Positions 1 through 5,508 of a DNA stretch of 5,547 nt are shown in pieces. Below the pieces are notes generated by a model. The model saw only the letters and a program-made list of their open reading frames with translations. It was not told the origin of the DNA and made no database searches. A program made the position numbers and the translations under genes. Source of the stretch: an uncultured Paracoccus sp. (lineage in GTDB: Bacteria > Pseudomonadota > Alphaproteobacteria > Rhodobacterales > Rhodobacteraceae); the NCBI GenBank assembly GCA_937859005.1, contig CALLYR010000455.1:1-5547 (forward strand). Reading direction: 5' to 3'. Positions within the stretch are counted from its first letter, which is position 1, and every line of letters begins with the position of its first letter.

Positions 1-908
1 ATGGCCCGCCACTGGTCATAAACCGCGGGCTCGATCACGAACGGCTCGTGCGGCCATTGCAGATGCGCGCGCGCCGCCGCGATTTCCTCGGCGCCCAAGG
101 GCGCGCCGTGAACGTCATGGCTGCCCTGCCTGTTGGGTGCTCCCCAGCCGATGACCGACCGGCAGGCGACCAGCGAGGGGCGCGGATCGCGCCTCGCGGC
201 CTCGATGGCGGCGGCGATCTCCTGCGGGGCGTGGGCGTCGCAGGCAACCGTGTGCCAGCCGCTTGCCGCAAACCGCGCCATCTGGTCGGTCGAGGTGGAC
301 AGGTCGGTCCCCCCGTCGATGGTGATGCGGTTGTCGTCCCACAGCACCACCAGCCGGCCAAGGCCCAGGTGCCCCGCCATGTCGATCGCCTCGTGGCTGA
401 TCCCTTCCATCAGGCAGCCGTCGCCCGCGATGACGTAAGTCCAGTGATCCACCAGATCGTCGCCCCAGCGCGCATTCGCCATGCGTTCCGCCAGCGCCAT
501 GCCGACCGCCGTCGCGATCCCCTGGCCCAGCGGGCCGGTCGTGACCTCGATCCCGTCCGCATGGCCGTATTCCGGGTGCCCTGCCGTGCGTGCGCCAAGC
601 TGGCGGAACCGCTTCAGTTCCTTAACCGGCATATCGGCATAACCCAGCAGGTGGTTGACCGCGTAAAGCAGCATCGACCCATGCCCCGCCGACAGCACGA
701 AGCGGTCGCGGTCGGGCCATGCCGGGTCGGCCGGGTCGATGGTCACGAAGCGTTCGAACAGCACCGCCGCCACGTCGGCCATGCCCATCGGCATCCCCGG
801 ATGGCCGGAATTCGCCGCCTGCACCGCATCCATCGCCAGCGCGCGGATGGCATTGGCCATGGCGCGTTCCGCCATGCCGGGGGATTTGACCGTCACATGC
901 GTGTTCAT
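1..908 (-). CDS. cbbT: Transketolase, N-terminal 302 codons (3' end outside the window)
   Basis: Transketolase is a cytoplasmic, thiamine-diphosphate (ThDP) and Mg2+ dependent enzyme that moves two-carbon ketol units between sugar phosphates; in the Calvin cycle it helps rebuild pentose phosphates. The visible part covers most of the ThDP-binding (PP) domain. It has SGHPGMPMG (residues 34-42, catalytic-type H36), SAGHGSMLLYA (73-83, H76), TTGPLGQG (123-130) and the ThDP/metal motif GDG at 162-164 followed by N193 in WDDN. Near residue 270 it has GSHDVHGAPLG, matching the family's substrate-binding His. The ATG starts 4 nt after the phosphoribulokinase stop, with an AAGGA run inside the end of that gene. 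Family proteins are about 650-670 residues, so over half is missing to the left. The operon context favours a Calvin-cycle copy (cbbT) over a housekeeping tktA; the sequence alone cannot separate them. Confidence 0.96.
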   Translation of the reverse strand, partial: MNTHVTVKSPGMAERAMANAIRALAMDAVQAANSGHPGMPMGMADVAAVLFERFVTIDPADPAWPDRDRFVLSAGHGSMLLYAVNHLLGYADMPVKELKRFRQLGARTAGHPEYGHADGIEVTTGPLGQGIATAVGMALAERMANARWGDDLVDHWTYVIAGDGCLMEGISHEAIDMAGHLGLGRLVVLWDDNRITIDGGTDLSTSTDQMARFAASGWHTVACDAHAPQEIAAAIEAARRDPRPSLVACRSVIGWGAPNRQGSHDVHGAPLGAEEIAAARAHLQWPHEPFVIEPAVYDQWRA

Positions 909-912
909 GGGA

Positions 913-1785
913 TCAGGCTTTCCTTGCGGTATCGACCAGCCGCAGAAGCAGCGGGGTCAGGATCAGCTGCATGGCAAGGTCGAGCTTGCCGCCGGGAATG
1001 ACGATGGAATTGGCGCGGCTCATCCACGACCCCTGGATCATCGAGGTGAGATAGGCGAAATCGATCCCCCGCGGATTGCGGAAGCGGATCACCACCAGGC
1101 TTTCGTCCGCCGTGGGAATCCAGCGCGCGATGAAGGGGTTCGAGGTGTCCACCACCGGCACCCGCTGGAAGTTGATGTCGGTCTGGGTGAACTGCGGGGT
1201 GATGCAATGCACATAGGCGTGCATCCGGCGCAGGATCACATCCGTCACGGCTTCGGTCGAATAGCCGCGGTGGGCGCGGTCGCGGTGGATCTTCTGGATC
1301 CATTCCAGGTTGATGACCGGGACCACCCCGATCTTCAGGTCGGCCAGCGCCGCCAGATCGACGCCGCCCGCCTTCACCGCGCCATGCAGCCCTTCATAGA
1401 ACAGCAGGTCCGAGCCGGGCTCCAGATCGCGCCAGGGCGTGAATTCGCCAAGGCCCACGCCCCAGCGTTCGGATTCCTCGGCATTGTGGACATAGTTGCG
1501 GGTCCGGCCGGTGCCGTCTTGGGCATACTGGCGGAACACCTCCTCCAGCCTTTCAAGCTCGTTGGCGTCAAAGGAGAAATGGCTGAAGGAATGGTCGCCC
1601 GCCTCGGTCCGCCGGGCCAGTTCCGCCTTCATGTCGGCGCGGTTATGGCGGTGGAAGGCGTCGCCCTCGATGCTGACCGCCTTGATGCCCTCGCGCCGGA
1701 AGATCTGGTCGAAGGTATGCTTGACGGTCGATGTGCCCGCGCCTGACGAGCCGGTGACGGAAATGATCGGGTGCTTCGTGCTCAT
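913..1785 (-). CDS. cbbP: Phosphoribulokinase, proteobacterial class I
   Basis: This enzyme phosphorylates ribulose 5-phosphate with ATP to give ribulose 1,5-bisphosphate, the CO2 acceptor of RubisCO, in the cytoplasm. The 290-residue length is usual for the proteobacterial octameric form. Residues match Rhodobacter sphaeroides numbering: P-loop GSSGAGTS at 12-19, catalytic D42, H45 and R49 in EGDAFHRHNR, Walker B-type E131 in YEGLHG, R168-D169 and R173 in the RDRAHRG segment, and R234 and R257, which are linked to NADH activation in that enzyme. No key residue is missing. The frame stays open upstream to about 2004, but that would overlap FBPase. The ATG at 1785 opens MSTKHPIISVTGSSG at the normal family start and follows the FBPase stop by 5 nt, with GAGGA at that stop as ribosome site. 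It is the second gene of the cbb operon, and NADH-sensitive activity is inferred from the conserved residues. Confidence 0.98.
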   Translation of the reverse strand: MSTKHPIISVTGSSGAGTSTVKHTFDQIFRREGIKAVSIEGDAFHRHNRADMKAELARRTEAGDHSFSHFSFDANELERLEEVFRQYAQDGTGRTRNYVHNAEESERWGVGLGEFTPWRDLEPGSDLLFYEGLHGAVKAGGVDLAALADLKIGVVPVINLEWIQKIHRDRAHRGYSTEAVTDVILRRMHAYVHCITPQFTQTDINFQRVPVVDTSNPFIARWIPTADESLVVIRFRNPRGIDFAYLTSMIQGSWMSRANSIVIPGGKLDLAMQLILTPLLLRLVDTARKA

Positions 1786-1790
1786 GGTCC

Positions 1791-2786
1791 TCAGGTCCGG
1801 AACAGGCTGCGGGTGCCGAACAGGGCCGAAGTCTCGGACGGCGGCAGGTCGTGATAGACGGCGACGCGGGCGACCTTCTCGGCCGAGCCGAAGACGAAGG
1901 GCGTGCGCGCATGCAGGCTGGCGGGCACCAGGTCCAGGATGCGGTCGAAGCCGTCGGTGGCGCTGCCGCCCGCCTGTTCGACCAGCATCGCGATGGGCGC
2001 GCATTCATAGACATGGCGCAGCCGCCCGCGTTCGTATCCCTTGCGCTGATCGGCGGGATACAGGAACACGCCCCCGCGGGTCAGGATGCGGTGGGTTTCG
2101 GCCACGAGGCTTGCGATCCAGCGCATGTTGAAATTGCGCCCGCGCGGTCCCTCGGCGCCCGCGGTCAGGTCGTCGATGAAGGCGCGCACGGGCCTGGCCC
2201 AGTGGCGATAGTTCGAGGCGTTGATGGCGAATTCGCTGCTGGTCCGCGGCACCCGGATGCTGGCCCGCGCCGGGGCGAACCGTCCGGTTGCCGGGTCCAG
2301 CACCCAGCAGCGCACCCCGTGCCCCGTGGTCAGCATCAGCGCGCATTGCGGGCCATAGATGACATAGCCCGCCGCGACCTGTCCGGTACCGGGCCGCAGG
2401 AAGCTGGCCGCCGGGCTGTCGCCGGCCGGCAGGATGGAAAAGATCGTCCCGATCGAGACATTCACGTCGATGTTCGATGATCCGTCCAGCGGGTCGATGG
2501 CCAGCGCCAGATGACCCGCCGGGTTCATCCCGATCACCTCGGGCTGTTCTTCGCTTGCGTAATGGCGCAGGGTGCTGCCCGCCAGCGCGTCCTGGAACAT
2601 GCGGTCCGCGATGACATCCAGTTCCCGCTGCGCATCGCCGTGGCCGCTGTGCCCGACGCTGCCGGCCAGATCCGCCTCAATGCCGTTGGCGGCGATCAGG
2701 CGGGCGAGGTCCGCCGCAGTGCGCGCGATCCGCGACAGGACATCCGCCAGCCCCGGATCGTCGGTGAATGGTGCGTCGTCGATCAC
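1791..2786 (-). CDS. cbbF: Class I fructose-1,6-bisphosphatase
   Basis: It hydrolyses fructose 1,6-bisphosphate to fructose 6-phosphate and phosphate, feeding regeneration of ribulose 1,5-bisphosphate; class I proteobacterial Calvin-cycle enzymes often also act on sedoheptulose 1,7-bisphosphate. The 331-residue length is normal. Metal ligands appear as SEE (E79-E80) and the signature DPLDGSSNID (98-107, D98 and D101). The substrate-binding region has RNFNMRWIASLVAE, and the C-terminal half has the KGYERGRLRHVYECAPIAMLVEQAGG-type segment (KGY..G..R..YE..P.A.LVEQAGG pattern). The start codon is GTG at 2784-2786, chosen because AAGGAG lies 6 nt upstream (2793-2798) and no ATG sits nearby in frame. 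It is the first gene of the operon, divergent from cbbR across a short AT-rich control region, so CbbR activation is expected. A generic fbp is the alternative name, and the neighbours favour cbbF. Confidence 0.97.
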   Translation of the reverse strand: MIDDAPFTDDPGLADVLSRIARTAADLARLIAANGIEADLAGSVGHSGHGDAQRELDVIADRMFQDALAGSTLRHYASEEQPEVIGMNPAGHLALAIDPLDGSSNIDVNVSIGTIFSILPAGDSPAASFLRPGTGQVAAGYVIYGPQCALMLTTGHGVRCWVLDPATGRFAPARASIRVPRTSSEFAINASNYRHWARPVRAFIDDLTAGAEGPRGRNFNMRWIASLVAETHRILTRGGVFLYPADQRKGYERGRLRHVYECAPIAMLVEQAGGSATDGFDRILDLVPASLHARTPFVFGSAEKVARVAVYHDLPPSETSALFGTRSLFRT

Positions 2787-2792
2787 CTTGCT

Positions 2793-2798
2793 CTCCTT
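2793..2798 (-). promoter_or_regulatory. Shine-Dalgarno site of cbbF/fbp
   Basis: On the minus strand this reads AAGGAG and is separated by 6 nt from the GTG at 2784-2786. It is the only strong ribosome site near the head of the gene and decides the non-ATG start. Confidence 0.8.
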
Positions 2799-2843
2799 GC
2801 CTCTGCAGGGACAGGCTTGCCGCAGGTCGGGAGATATGGAAAT

Positions 2844-2871
2844 TTAATAGTTATGGCGTCTGATTCAGAAA
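2844..2871 (-). promoter_or_regulatory. Possible promoter of the cbb operon (weak -35/-10)
   Basis: Reading leftward, TTTCTG (2871-2866) is followed after 16 nt by TATTAA (2849-2844), a loose sigma-70-type pair. Transcription would begin near 2837, giving a leader of about 50 nt before the fbp GTG. The patch 2831-2880 is only about 34% G+C (17 of 50 bases), against about two-thirds in the surroundings, which supports a promoter here even though the hexamers are poor. Poor hexamers are usual for LysR-activated promoters. The exact assignment is inference. Confidence 0.35.
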
Positions 2872-2878
2872 GATTGAA
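2851..2878. promoter_or_regulatory. Putative CbbR operator: two LysR-type boxes
   Basis: Two sites fit the TNA-N7-TNA pattern reported for CbbR proteins: TTA-N7-TGA at 2851-2863 and TCA-N7-TGA at 2865-2877. The second lies in a perfect inverted repeat, TTCA-N7-TGAA (2864-2878), which contains the generic LysR T-N11-A core. They lie 14 nt apart, in the low-GC stretch between the divergent fbp and cbbR genes, where an autoregulating LysR protein normally binds. The pattern is seen directly; binding by this CbbR is inferred from family behaviour. The boxes overlap the first codons of the longer cbbR frame. Confidence 0.55.
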
Positions 2879-3806
2879 CGTCTCGTCCGTTCGGGCGATG
2901 TCCCCGCGCGGAATGCGCGCGCTGCTGGCGGTGGCGGAACAGCGGTCCTATGCGGCGGCGGCCGATGTCCTGGGGCTGACGGCGCCTGCGTTGCATGCAC
3001 GGATCAGGGCGCTGGAAAACACCCTCGGCTGCCCGCTTCTGTGCCGGGCCGAGGATGGCCGGTCGGAACTGACCGAGATCGGCCGCCGCGTGGCGCAGGC
3101 GGCGGGCGACATCGACGTGCAGCTTGCCCGCATGGCCGAGGATGTGGCGGCGCTGCGGGCCGGAAAGGCCGGGAACGTGGTTCTGGGCACGGTGTCCACT
3201 GCCAAGTATTTCGCGCCCATGCTGGTCCAGCGCCTGCGGGGCGCGCTGCCCGACGTGGACATCCAGCTGCGCGTCGGCAACCGGCAGAGCGTGGTCGAGG
3301 GCATCGCCTCGGGGCGGCTGGACCTGGCAATCATGGGCCGCCCCCCGCGCATGCCCGCGGTCGAGGCGGCGGTCATCGCCCCCCATCCGCATGTGCTGGT
3401 CGCGCCCGCGGGCCACCGGCTGGTCGGCCTGTCCGAGGTCCCGGTGGCCGAGCTTTACGGCGAGACCTTCCTGGTGCGCGAGGAGGGGTCGGGCACCCGC
3501 ATTCTGGCGACGCGCTGGCTGGACCGGATCGGCGAGGGCTTTCCCTTCGGCCAGTTCGAGATGGACAGCAACGAGACCATCAAGCAGGCGGTGCTGGCCG
3601 GTATGGGGCTGGCGCTGCTGAGCCAGCACACCGTCCTGCAGGAACTGGCCGACGGGCGGCTGCATCTGCTGCGGATGCCGGGGCTGCCGATCCTGCGGCA
3701 CTGGTTCGTCGTCCGCCTGCCCACGGCCCCCATCATGCCGGTAAAGGGCCGGATCTGGGATCTGGTCATCGACCTGAACGGGGCGGTGCCGATGATCGGG
3801 GGCTGA
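2853..3806 (+). CDS. cbbR: LysR-type transcriptional regulator of the cbb operon, CbbR
   Basis: This DNA-binding activator is expected to switch on the divergent cbbF-cbbP-cbbT genes when Calvin-cycle intermediates signal demand. From the ATG at 2853 it has 317 residues. A LysR winged helix-turn-helix occupies roughly residues 18-77, with the HTH at about 32-52 (SYAAAADVLGLTAPALHARI). A linker helix follows to about 104. The periplasmic-binding-protein-like effector domain opens with GNVVLGTVSTAKYFAP (107-122) and continues with VGNRQ and DLAIMGRPP, which are characteristic of CbbR-type LysR proteins. The start is uncertain. The ATG at 2853 has no good ribosome site, and its first codons cover the AT-rich operator. 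The ATG at 2898 (codon 16, MSPRGMRALLAV) puts the HTH at the usual distance from the N-terminus and would give 302 residues, but it also lacks a clear ribosome site. The divergent position next to fbp supports the specific name. Confidence 0.93.
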   Translation: MASDSERLNVSSVRAMSPRGMRALLAVAEQRSYAAAADVLGLTAPALHARIRALENTLGCPLLCRAEDGRSELTEIGRRVAQAAGDIDVQLARMAEDVAALRAGKAGNVVLGTVSTAKYFAPMLVQRLRGALPDVDIQLRVGNRQSVVEGIASGRLDLAIMGRPPRMPAVEAAVIAPHPHVLVAPAGHRLVGLSEVPVAELYGETFLVREEGSGTRILATRWLDRIGEGFPFGQFEMDSNETIKQAVLAGMGLALLSQHTVLQELADGRLHLLRMPGLPILRHWFVVRLPTAPIMPVKGRIWDLVIDLNGAVPMIGG

Positions 3807-3809
3807 GCG

Positions 3810-3826
3810 GTCCCGCGGTCCGGGAC
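3810..3826 (+). terminator. Hairpin just after cbbR, possible terminator
   Basis: A perfect 6-bp stem, GTCCCG (3810-3815) and CGGGAC (3821-3826), closes a 5-nt loop, starting 4 nt after the cbbR stop. No T run follows, so termination would be weak or Rho-assisted; it may instead protect the mRNA 3' end. Confidence 0.45.
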
Positions 3827-4161
3827 GGAGCCTGTCTTGCGCATGAAAGGCTCGGATCGGTCCTTGCTGCCCGGCATGCGCCTTAAATTATGATGCCTTC
3901 CCCGCCGCCGCCGGTTTCAGGCGGTCCGCATTCGGGCAGTTCGGAACGTCGGGGTCCCTGCAAGGCCGCCCCGTTCCCGGTTGCCGGTGGAATCGGCCAT
4001 GCAATCTGCAACCTGCTGGTCTTGCACAAGATCGCCTTGCGGGGGCGACCGGCCGTTCCCATGCCCGCGGGCCCGTCCGCGCCCCGGATCGTCGGGACCG
4101 AGGGCAGGGCAGGACCCCGGCCCCCGCCCGCCAGGCCGTGACTGCGGCACAAGGGAACCTG
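3827..4161. other. Gene-free spacer between cbbR and the DUF4142 gene
   Basis: No convincing gene lies here. The longest forward frame (3890-4141, 83 codons) is proline- and arginine-rich, has no ribosome site and resembles no family I know. The stretch contains one AT-rich island, TTAAATTATGATG (3883-3895), in otherwise very GC-rich sequence. Next to it are a loose TTGCTG (3864-3869) / TATGAT (3889-3894) pair with 19-nt spacing and a GG-N10-GC arrangement (3854-3867). Either could start a leader or small RNA, but nothing here proves it. I see no tRNA, insertion-sequence end or clear repeat array. Confidence 0.5.
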
Positions 4162-4186
4162 GGAACCGGGGTCGAGGTGCGCCGTT
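4162..4186 (+). promoter_or_regulatory. EcfG-type (general stress response) promoter of the DUF4142 gene
   Basis: GGAAC (4162-4166) is followed after exactly 16 nt by CGTT (4183-4186). GGAAC-N16/17-CGTT is the -35/-10 consensus of EcfG, the extracytoplasmic-function sigma factor released by PhyR-NepR partner switching in alphaproteobacteria. The -10 ends 44 nt before the ATG of the DUF4142 gene, so transcription from about 4193 would give a leader of roughly 35-40 nt carrying its strong ribosome site. The motif is seen directly; its use by EcfG is inferred. A search by eye found no other copy in the window, on either strand. Confidence 0.75.
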
Positions 4187-4218
4187 CGGATTCCGCCGCG
4201 AGATGGAACCCCGCGGGG

Positions 4219-4224
4219 GGAGGA
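4219..4224 (+). promoter_or_regulatory. Shine-Dalgarno site of the DUF4142 gene
   Basis: GGAGGA lies 6 nt before the ATG at 4231. This strong site fixes the start there and excludes the in-frame GTG at 4138, which would also put the secretion signal in mid-protein. Confidence 0.85.
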
Positions 4225-4230
4225 AAGATC

Positions 4231-4719
4231 ATGAGAACCCTTATCCTTGCTGCAGCCCTTGGCCTTGCCGGCATGGGCGCCGCCTGGGCGCAAGGCATGA
4301 CCGCACAGGACTTCGTCAACAAGGCCGGCAGCGGCGGCATGTTCGAGGTGCAGTCGAGCGAACTGGCCCTGCAGCGGTCGCAGGACGCCAAGGTTCAGGA
4401 ATTCGCCAACATGATGATCAAGGATCATACGGCGAACAACGAGGAGCTGATGGCGATCGCCAAGAATCAGAGCCTGATGGCGCCGGCCGAACTGATGCCG
4501 CCGCACAGCGACATGATGCAGGCCGTCCAGGCCGCCGAAGGCGACGGTTTCGATGCAGCCTATGCCCAGAACCAGGTCACGGCCCACGAATCGGCGGTCG
4601 ATCTGTTCAAGACCTATTCCGAAGGCGGCGACGATGAGGCGCTCGTCGCCTATGCCAAAAAAAGCCTGCCCGTGCTGCAGCAGCATCTGGAACAGGCCCA
4701 GGGGCTGGGGGCGCAGTAG
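4231..4719 (+). CDS. Secreted DUF4142 (ferritin-like fold) protein
   Basis: The product has 162 residues and an unknown biochemical function. Residues 1-20 form a Sec signal peptide: MRT, then a hydrophobic stretch LILAAALGLAGMGAA, with an AWA cleavage motif before Q21, so the mature 142-residue protein should be periplasmic. The rest is mostly helical and fits DUF4142. Family features are DFVNKAGSGGMFEVQSSELA (27-46), the segment VQEFANMMIKDHTANNEEL with D65-H66, a second AHESAVDLF segment, and a C-terminal LPVLQQHLEQAQGL. Repeated histidines and acidic residues suggest a ferritin-like helical bundle, but I cannot show a metal site. It is a single gene between a cbbR-side spacer and a strong hairpin, so probably monocistronic. 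The upstream GGAAC-N16-CGTT element points to control by the general stress response, so a role in envelope or stress protection is reasonable but unproven. The name rests on motif recognition. Confidence 0.9.
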   Translation: MRTLILAAALGLAGMGAAWAQGMTAQDFVNKAGSGGMFEVQSSELALQRSQDAKVQEFANMMIKDHTANNEELMAIAKNQSLMAPAELMPPHSDMMQAVQAAEGDGFDAAYAQNQVTAHESAVDLFKTYSEGGDDEALVAYAKKSLPVLQQHLEQAQGLGAQ

Positions 4720-4729
4720 GACCCGCGAA

Positions 4730-4749
4730 GGCCGCCGGACCCGGCGGCC
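4730..4749 (+). terminator. Terminator-like hairpin after the DUF4142 gene
   Basis: A perfect 8-bp GC stem, GGCCGCCG (4730-4737) with CGGCGGCC (4742-4749), has a 4-nt loop GACC and begins 11 nt after the stop codon. Only a short CTT follows, so it lacks the classic U tract, as is common in high-GC genomes. It is the best terminator candidate for this gene. Confidence 0.65.
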
Positions 4750-4800
4750 CTTGCGCATCGGAAGGGCGGAAATCTGGGCAGGGCAAAGGAGTGCAACGGG

Positions 4801-4839
4801 TCTTCTGTCCTGCTGGGCTTCATTCGGGCAGGACGAAGA
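4801..4839. other. Long bulged hairpin in the convergent intergenic region
   Basis: TCTTC (4801-4805) and GTCCTGC (4807-4813) pair with GCAGGAC (4828-4834) and GAAGA (4835-4839), giving 12 base pairs with a single bulged T at 4806 and a 14-nt loop. It lies between two convergent genes. It may be a bidirectional terminator or part of a small RNA or dispersed repeat; no U tract is seen on either strand. The pairing is direct observation, the role is not known. Confidence 0.5.
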
Positions 4840-4950
4840 AGCCTCCGGCCCCCTCAAGGCAGCCGCGGCTGTCATGGGGGGCGACCGGCGGCTCCGGGCC
4901 TGCGGACCGGCTGCTGCCGATTTGCTTCGCTCAGCCGGTCATCGGCGCAA

Positions 4951-4970
4951 GCATCGCCGTCAGGCGATGC
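4951..4970 (-). terminator. Hairpin enclosing the hutD stop codon
   Basis: GCATCGCC (4951-4958) pairs perfectly with GGCGATGC (4963-4970) around the loop GTCA (4959-4962). The hutD stop codon TGA is the minus-strand reading of 4960-4962, so it lies in the loop and the last codons form one stem arm. Only two Ts follow on the minus strand. It may act as a terminator or 3' end stabiliser. Confidence 0.45.
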
Positions 4971-5496
4971 GAACGATTACCGCCAGCAACCTGCCTGCCG
5001 TCACGACCACGCCATCCGGGTCCGGGGACAGGATGCTGTCCCCCGCGTCCAGAACCGCTTCTCCGATCCCGGCCCGCTCGCGCGCGACCAGCGCAACGGT
5101 GCCGGGGGGCGTCAACGCGCCCGGACCCAGTTCAATCACCTGATGCGAGGACGCGCCGCGGCGGGTCATCACGTTCAGGTCCAGGATGGGGCCGTCCACC
5201 AGCCGGCCCGAGACCGCCGCCTCGCCCGGAAAGGTCAGCGGCGCCGCGCCGGGGTTCAGCAGGATACTTCCCCCCTGGAAATCGAGCGCGATCCCAGCCC
5301 CTTCGAGCAGCGTCAGGGTGCGGTCGATGCCCCGAAAGGGCGAGAAGGGACCGTCCGAGGCGACCTCGGCCATGCTGAGGCGCCAGACGATATCATCAAA
5401 GCCCGCCCCTTCGGGGCAAGCCGCGATCTCATGCGTGACGCCGCCGCCGTTCTTCCACGGCATGGCGCGGGCCTCGCTGCGGCGAAGGACCCTCAC
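4960..5496 (-). CDS. hutD: HutD/Ves family cupin protein
   Basis: The product belongs to the HutD/Ves family of small cupin-fold proteins. In Pseudomonas, HutD is thought to moderate histidine-utilisation (hut) expression; many family members outside hut operons have no known role. The family signature is near the N-terminus: MPWKNGGGVTHEIA (12-25), then WRLSMAEVASDGPFSPFRGIDRTLTLLEG with GIDR and LLEG blocks. The C-terminal part has LDLNVMTRR and a short second cupin-like half. From the GTG at 5494-5496 it has 178 residues and begins VRVLRRSEARAMPWKNGGG, close to the usual family start; AGGGA (5508-5504) lies 7 nt upstream. The frame remains open to the right edge, so a TTG at 5538 or a start outside the window cannot be excluded. 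No other hut gene is visible, so the symbol reflects family and not proven function. It faces the DUF4142 gene. Confidence 0.85.
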   Translation of the reverse strand: MRVLRRSEARAMPWKNGGGVTHEIAACPEGAGFDDIVWRLSMAEVASDGPFSPFRGIDRTLTLLEGAGIALDFQGGSILLNPGAAPLTFPGEAAVSGRLVDGPILDLNVMTRRGASSHQVIELGPGALTPPGTVALVARERAGIGEAVLDAGDSILSPDPDGVVVTAGRLLAVIVRIA

Positions 5497-5503
5497 CCCC
5501 GGA

Positions 5504-5508
5504 TCCCT
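5504..5508 (-). promoter_or_regulatory. Candidate ribosome site supporting the hutD GTG start
   Basis: Minus strand AGGGA, 7 nt before the GTG at 5494-5496. The further upstream TTG (5536-5538) has no such site, so this favours the shorter protein. Confidence 0.5.

Noticed and set aside
48..1001. A 317-codon open frame on the plus strand opposite transketolase
   Set aside because: The minus strand encodes all the transketolase motifs in order. The plus-strand product is rich in Arg, His and Ala with no family signature, as expected for an antisense frame in GC-rich coding DNA.
739..1746. A 335-codon plus-strand frame opposite phosphoribulokinase
   Set aside because: It is antisense to a complete, motif-perfect phosphoribulokinase and shows no recognisable domain or ribosome site.
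1786..2004. A longer phosphoribulokinase extending upstream
   Set aside because: It would overlap about 70 codons of FBPase and place the P-loop far from the N-terminus; the ATG at 1785 gives the usual 290-residue protein.
4094..4113. G-rich run as a possible G-quadruplex
   Set aside because: It has only three GGG tracts and a final GG, in a region already very G+C-rich; this is not distinguishable from background.
3890..4141. Possible 83-residue protein in the spacer after cbbR
   Set aside because: It has no Shine-Dalgarno site, is Pro/Gly/Arg-rich throughout and has no motif. The frame is likely open only because of high G+C.
4153..4167. Tandem GGGAACC repeat as two stacked EcfG -35 elements
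   Set aside because: Only the second copy has CGTT at 16 nt; from the first copy the distance is 24 nt, outside the accepted spacing, so a second promoter is not supported.
4138..4230. N-terminal extension of the DUF4142 protein from the GTG at 4138
   Set aside because: It would include the EcfG promoter and ribosome site as coding sequence and bury the signal peptide 31 residues in; the ATG at 4231 has GGAGGA at 6-nt spacing.
4553..5378. Overlapping plus-strand frames of 195-196 codons across the DUF4142 end, the spacer and hutD
   Set aside because: They run out of frame through one real gene and antisense to another, with low-complexity Arg/Pro/Ser products and no plausible start signals.
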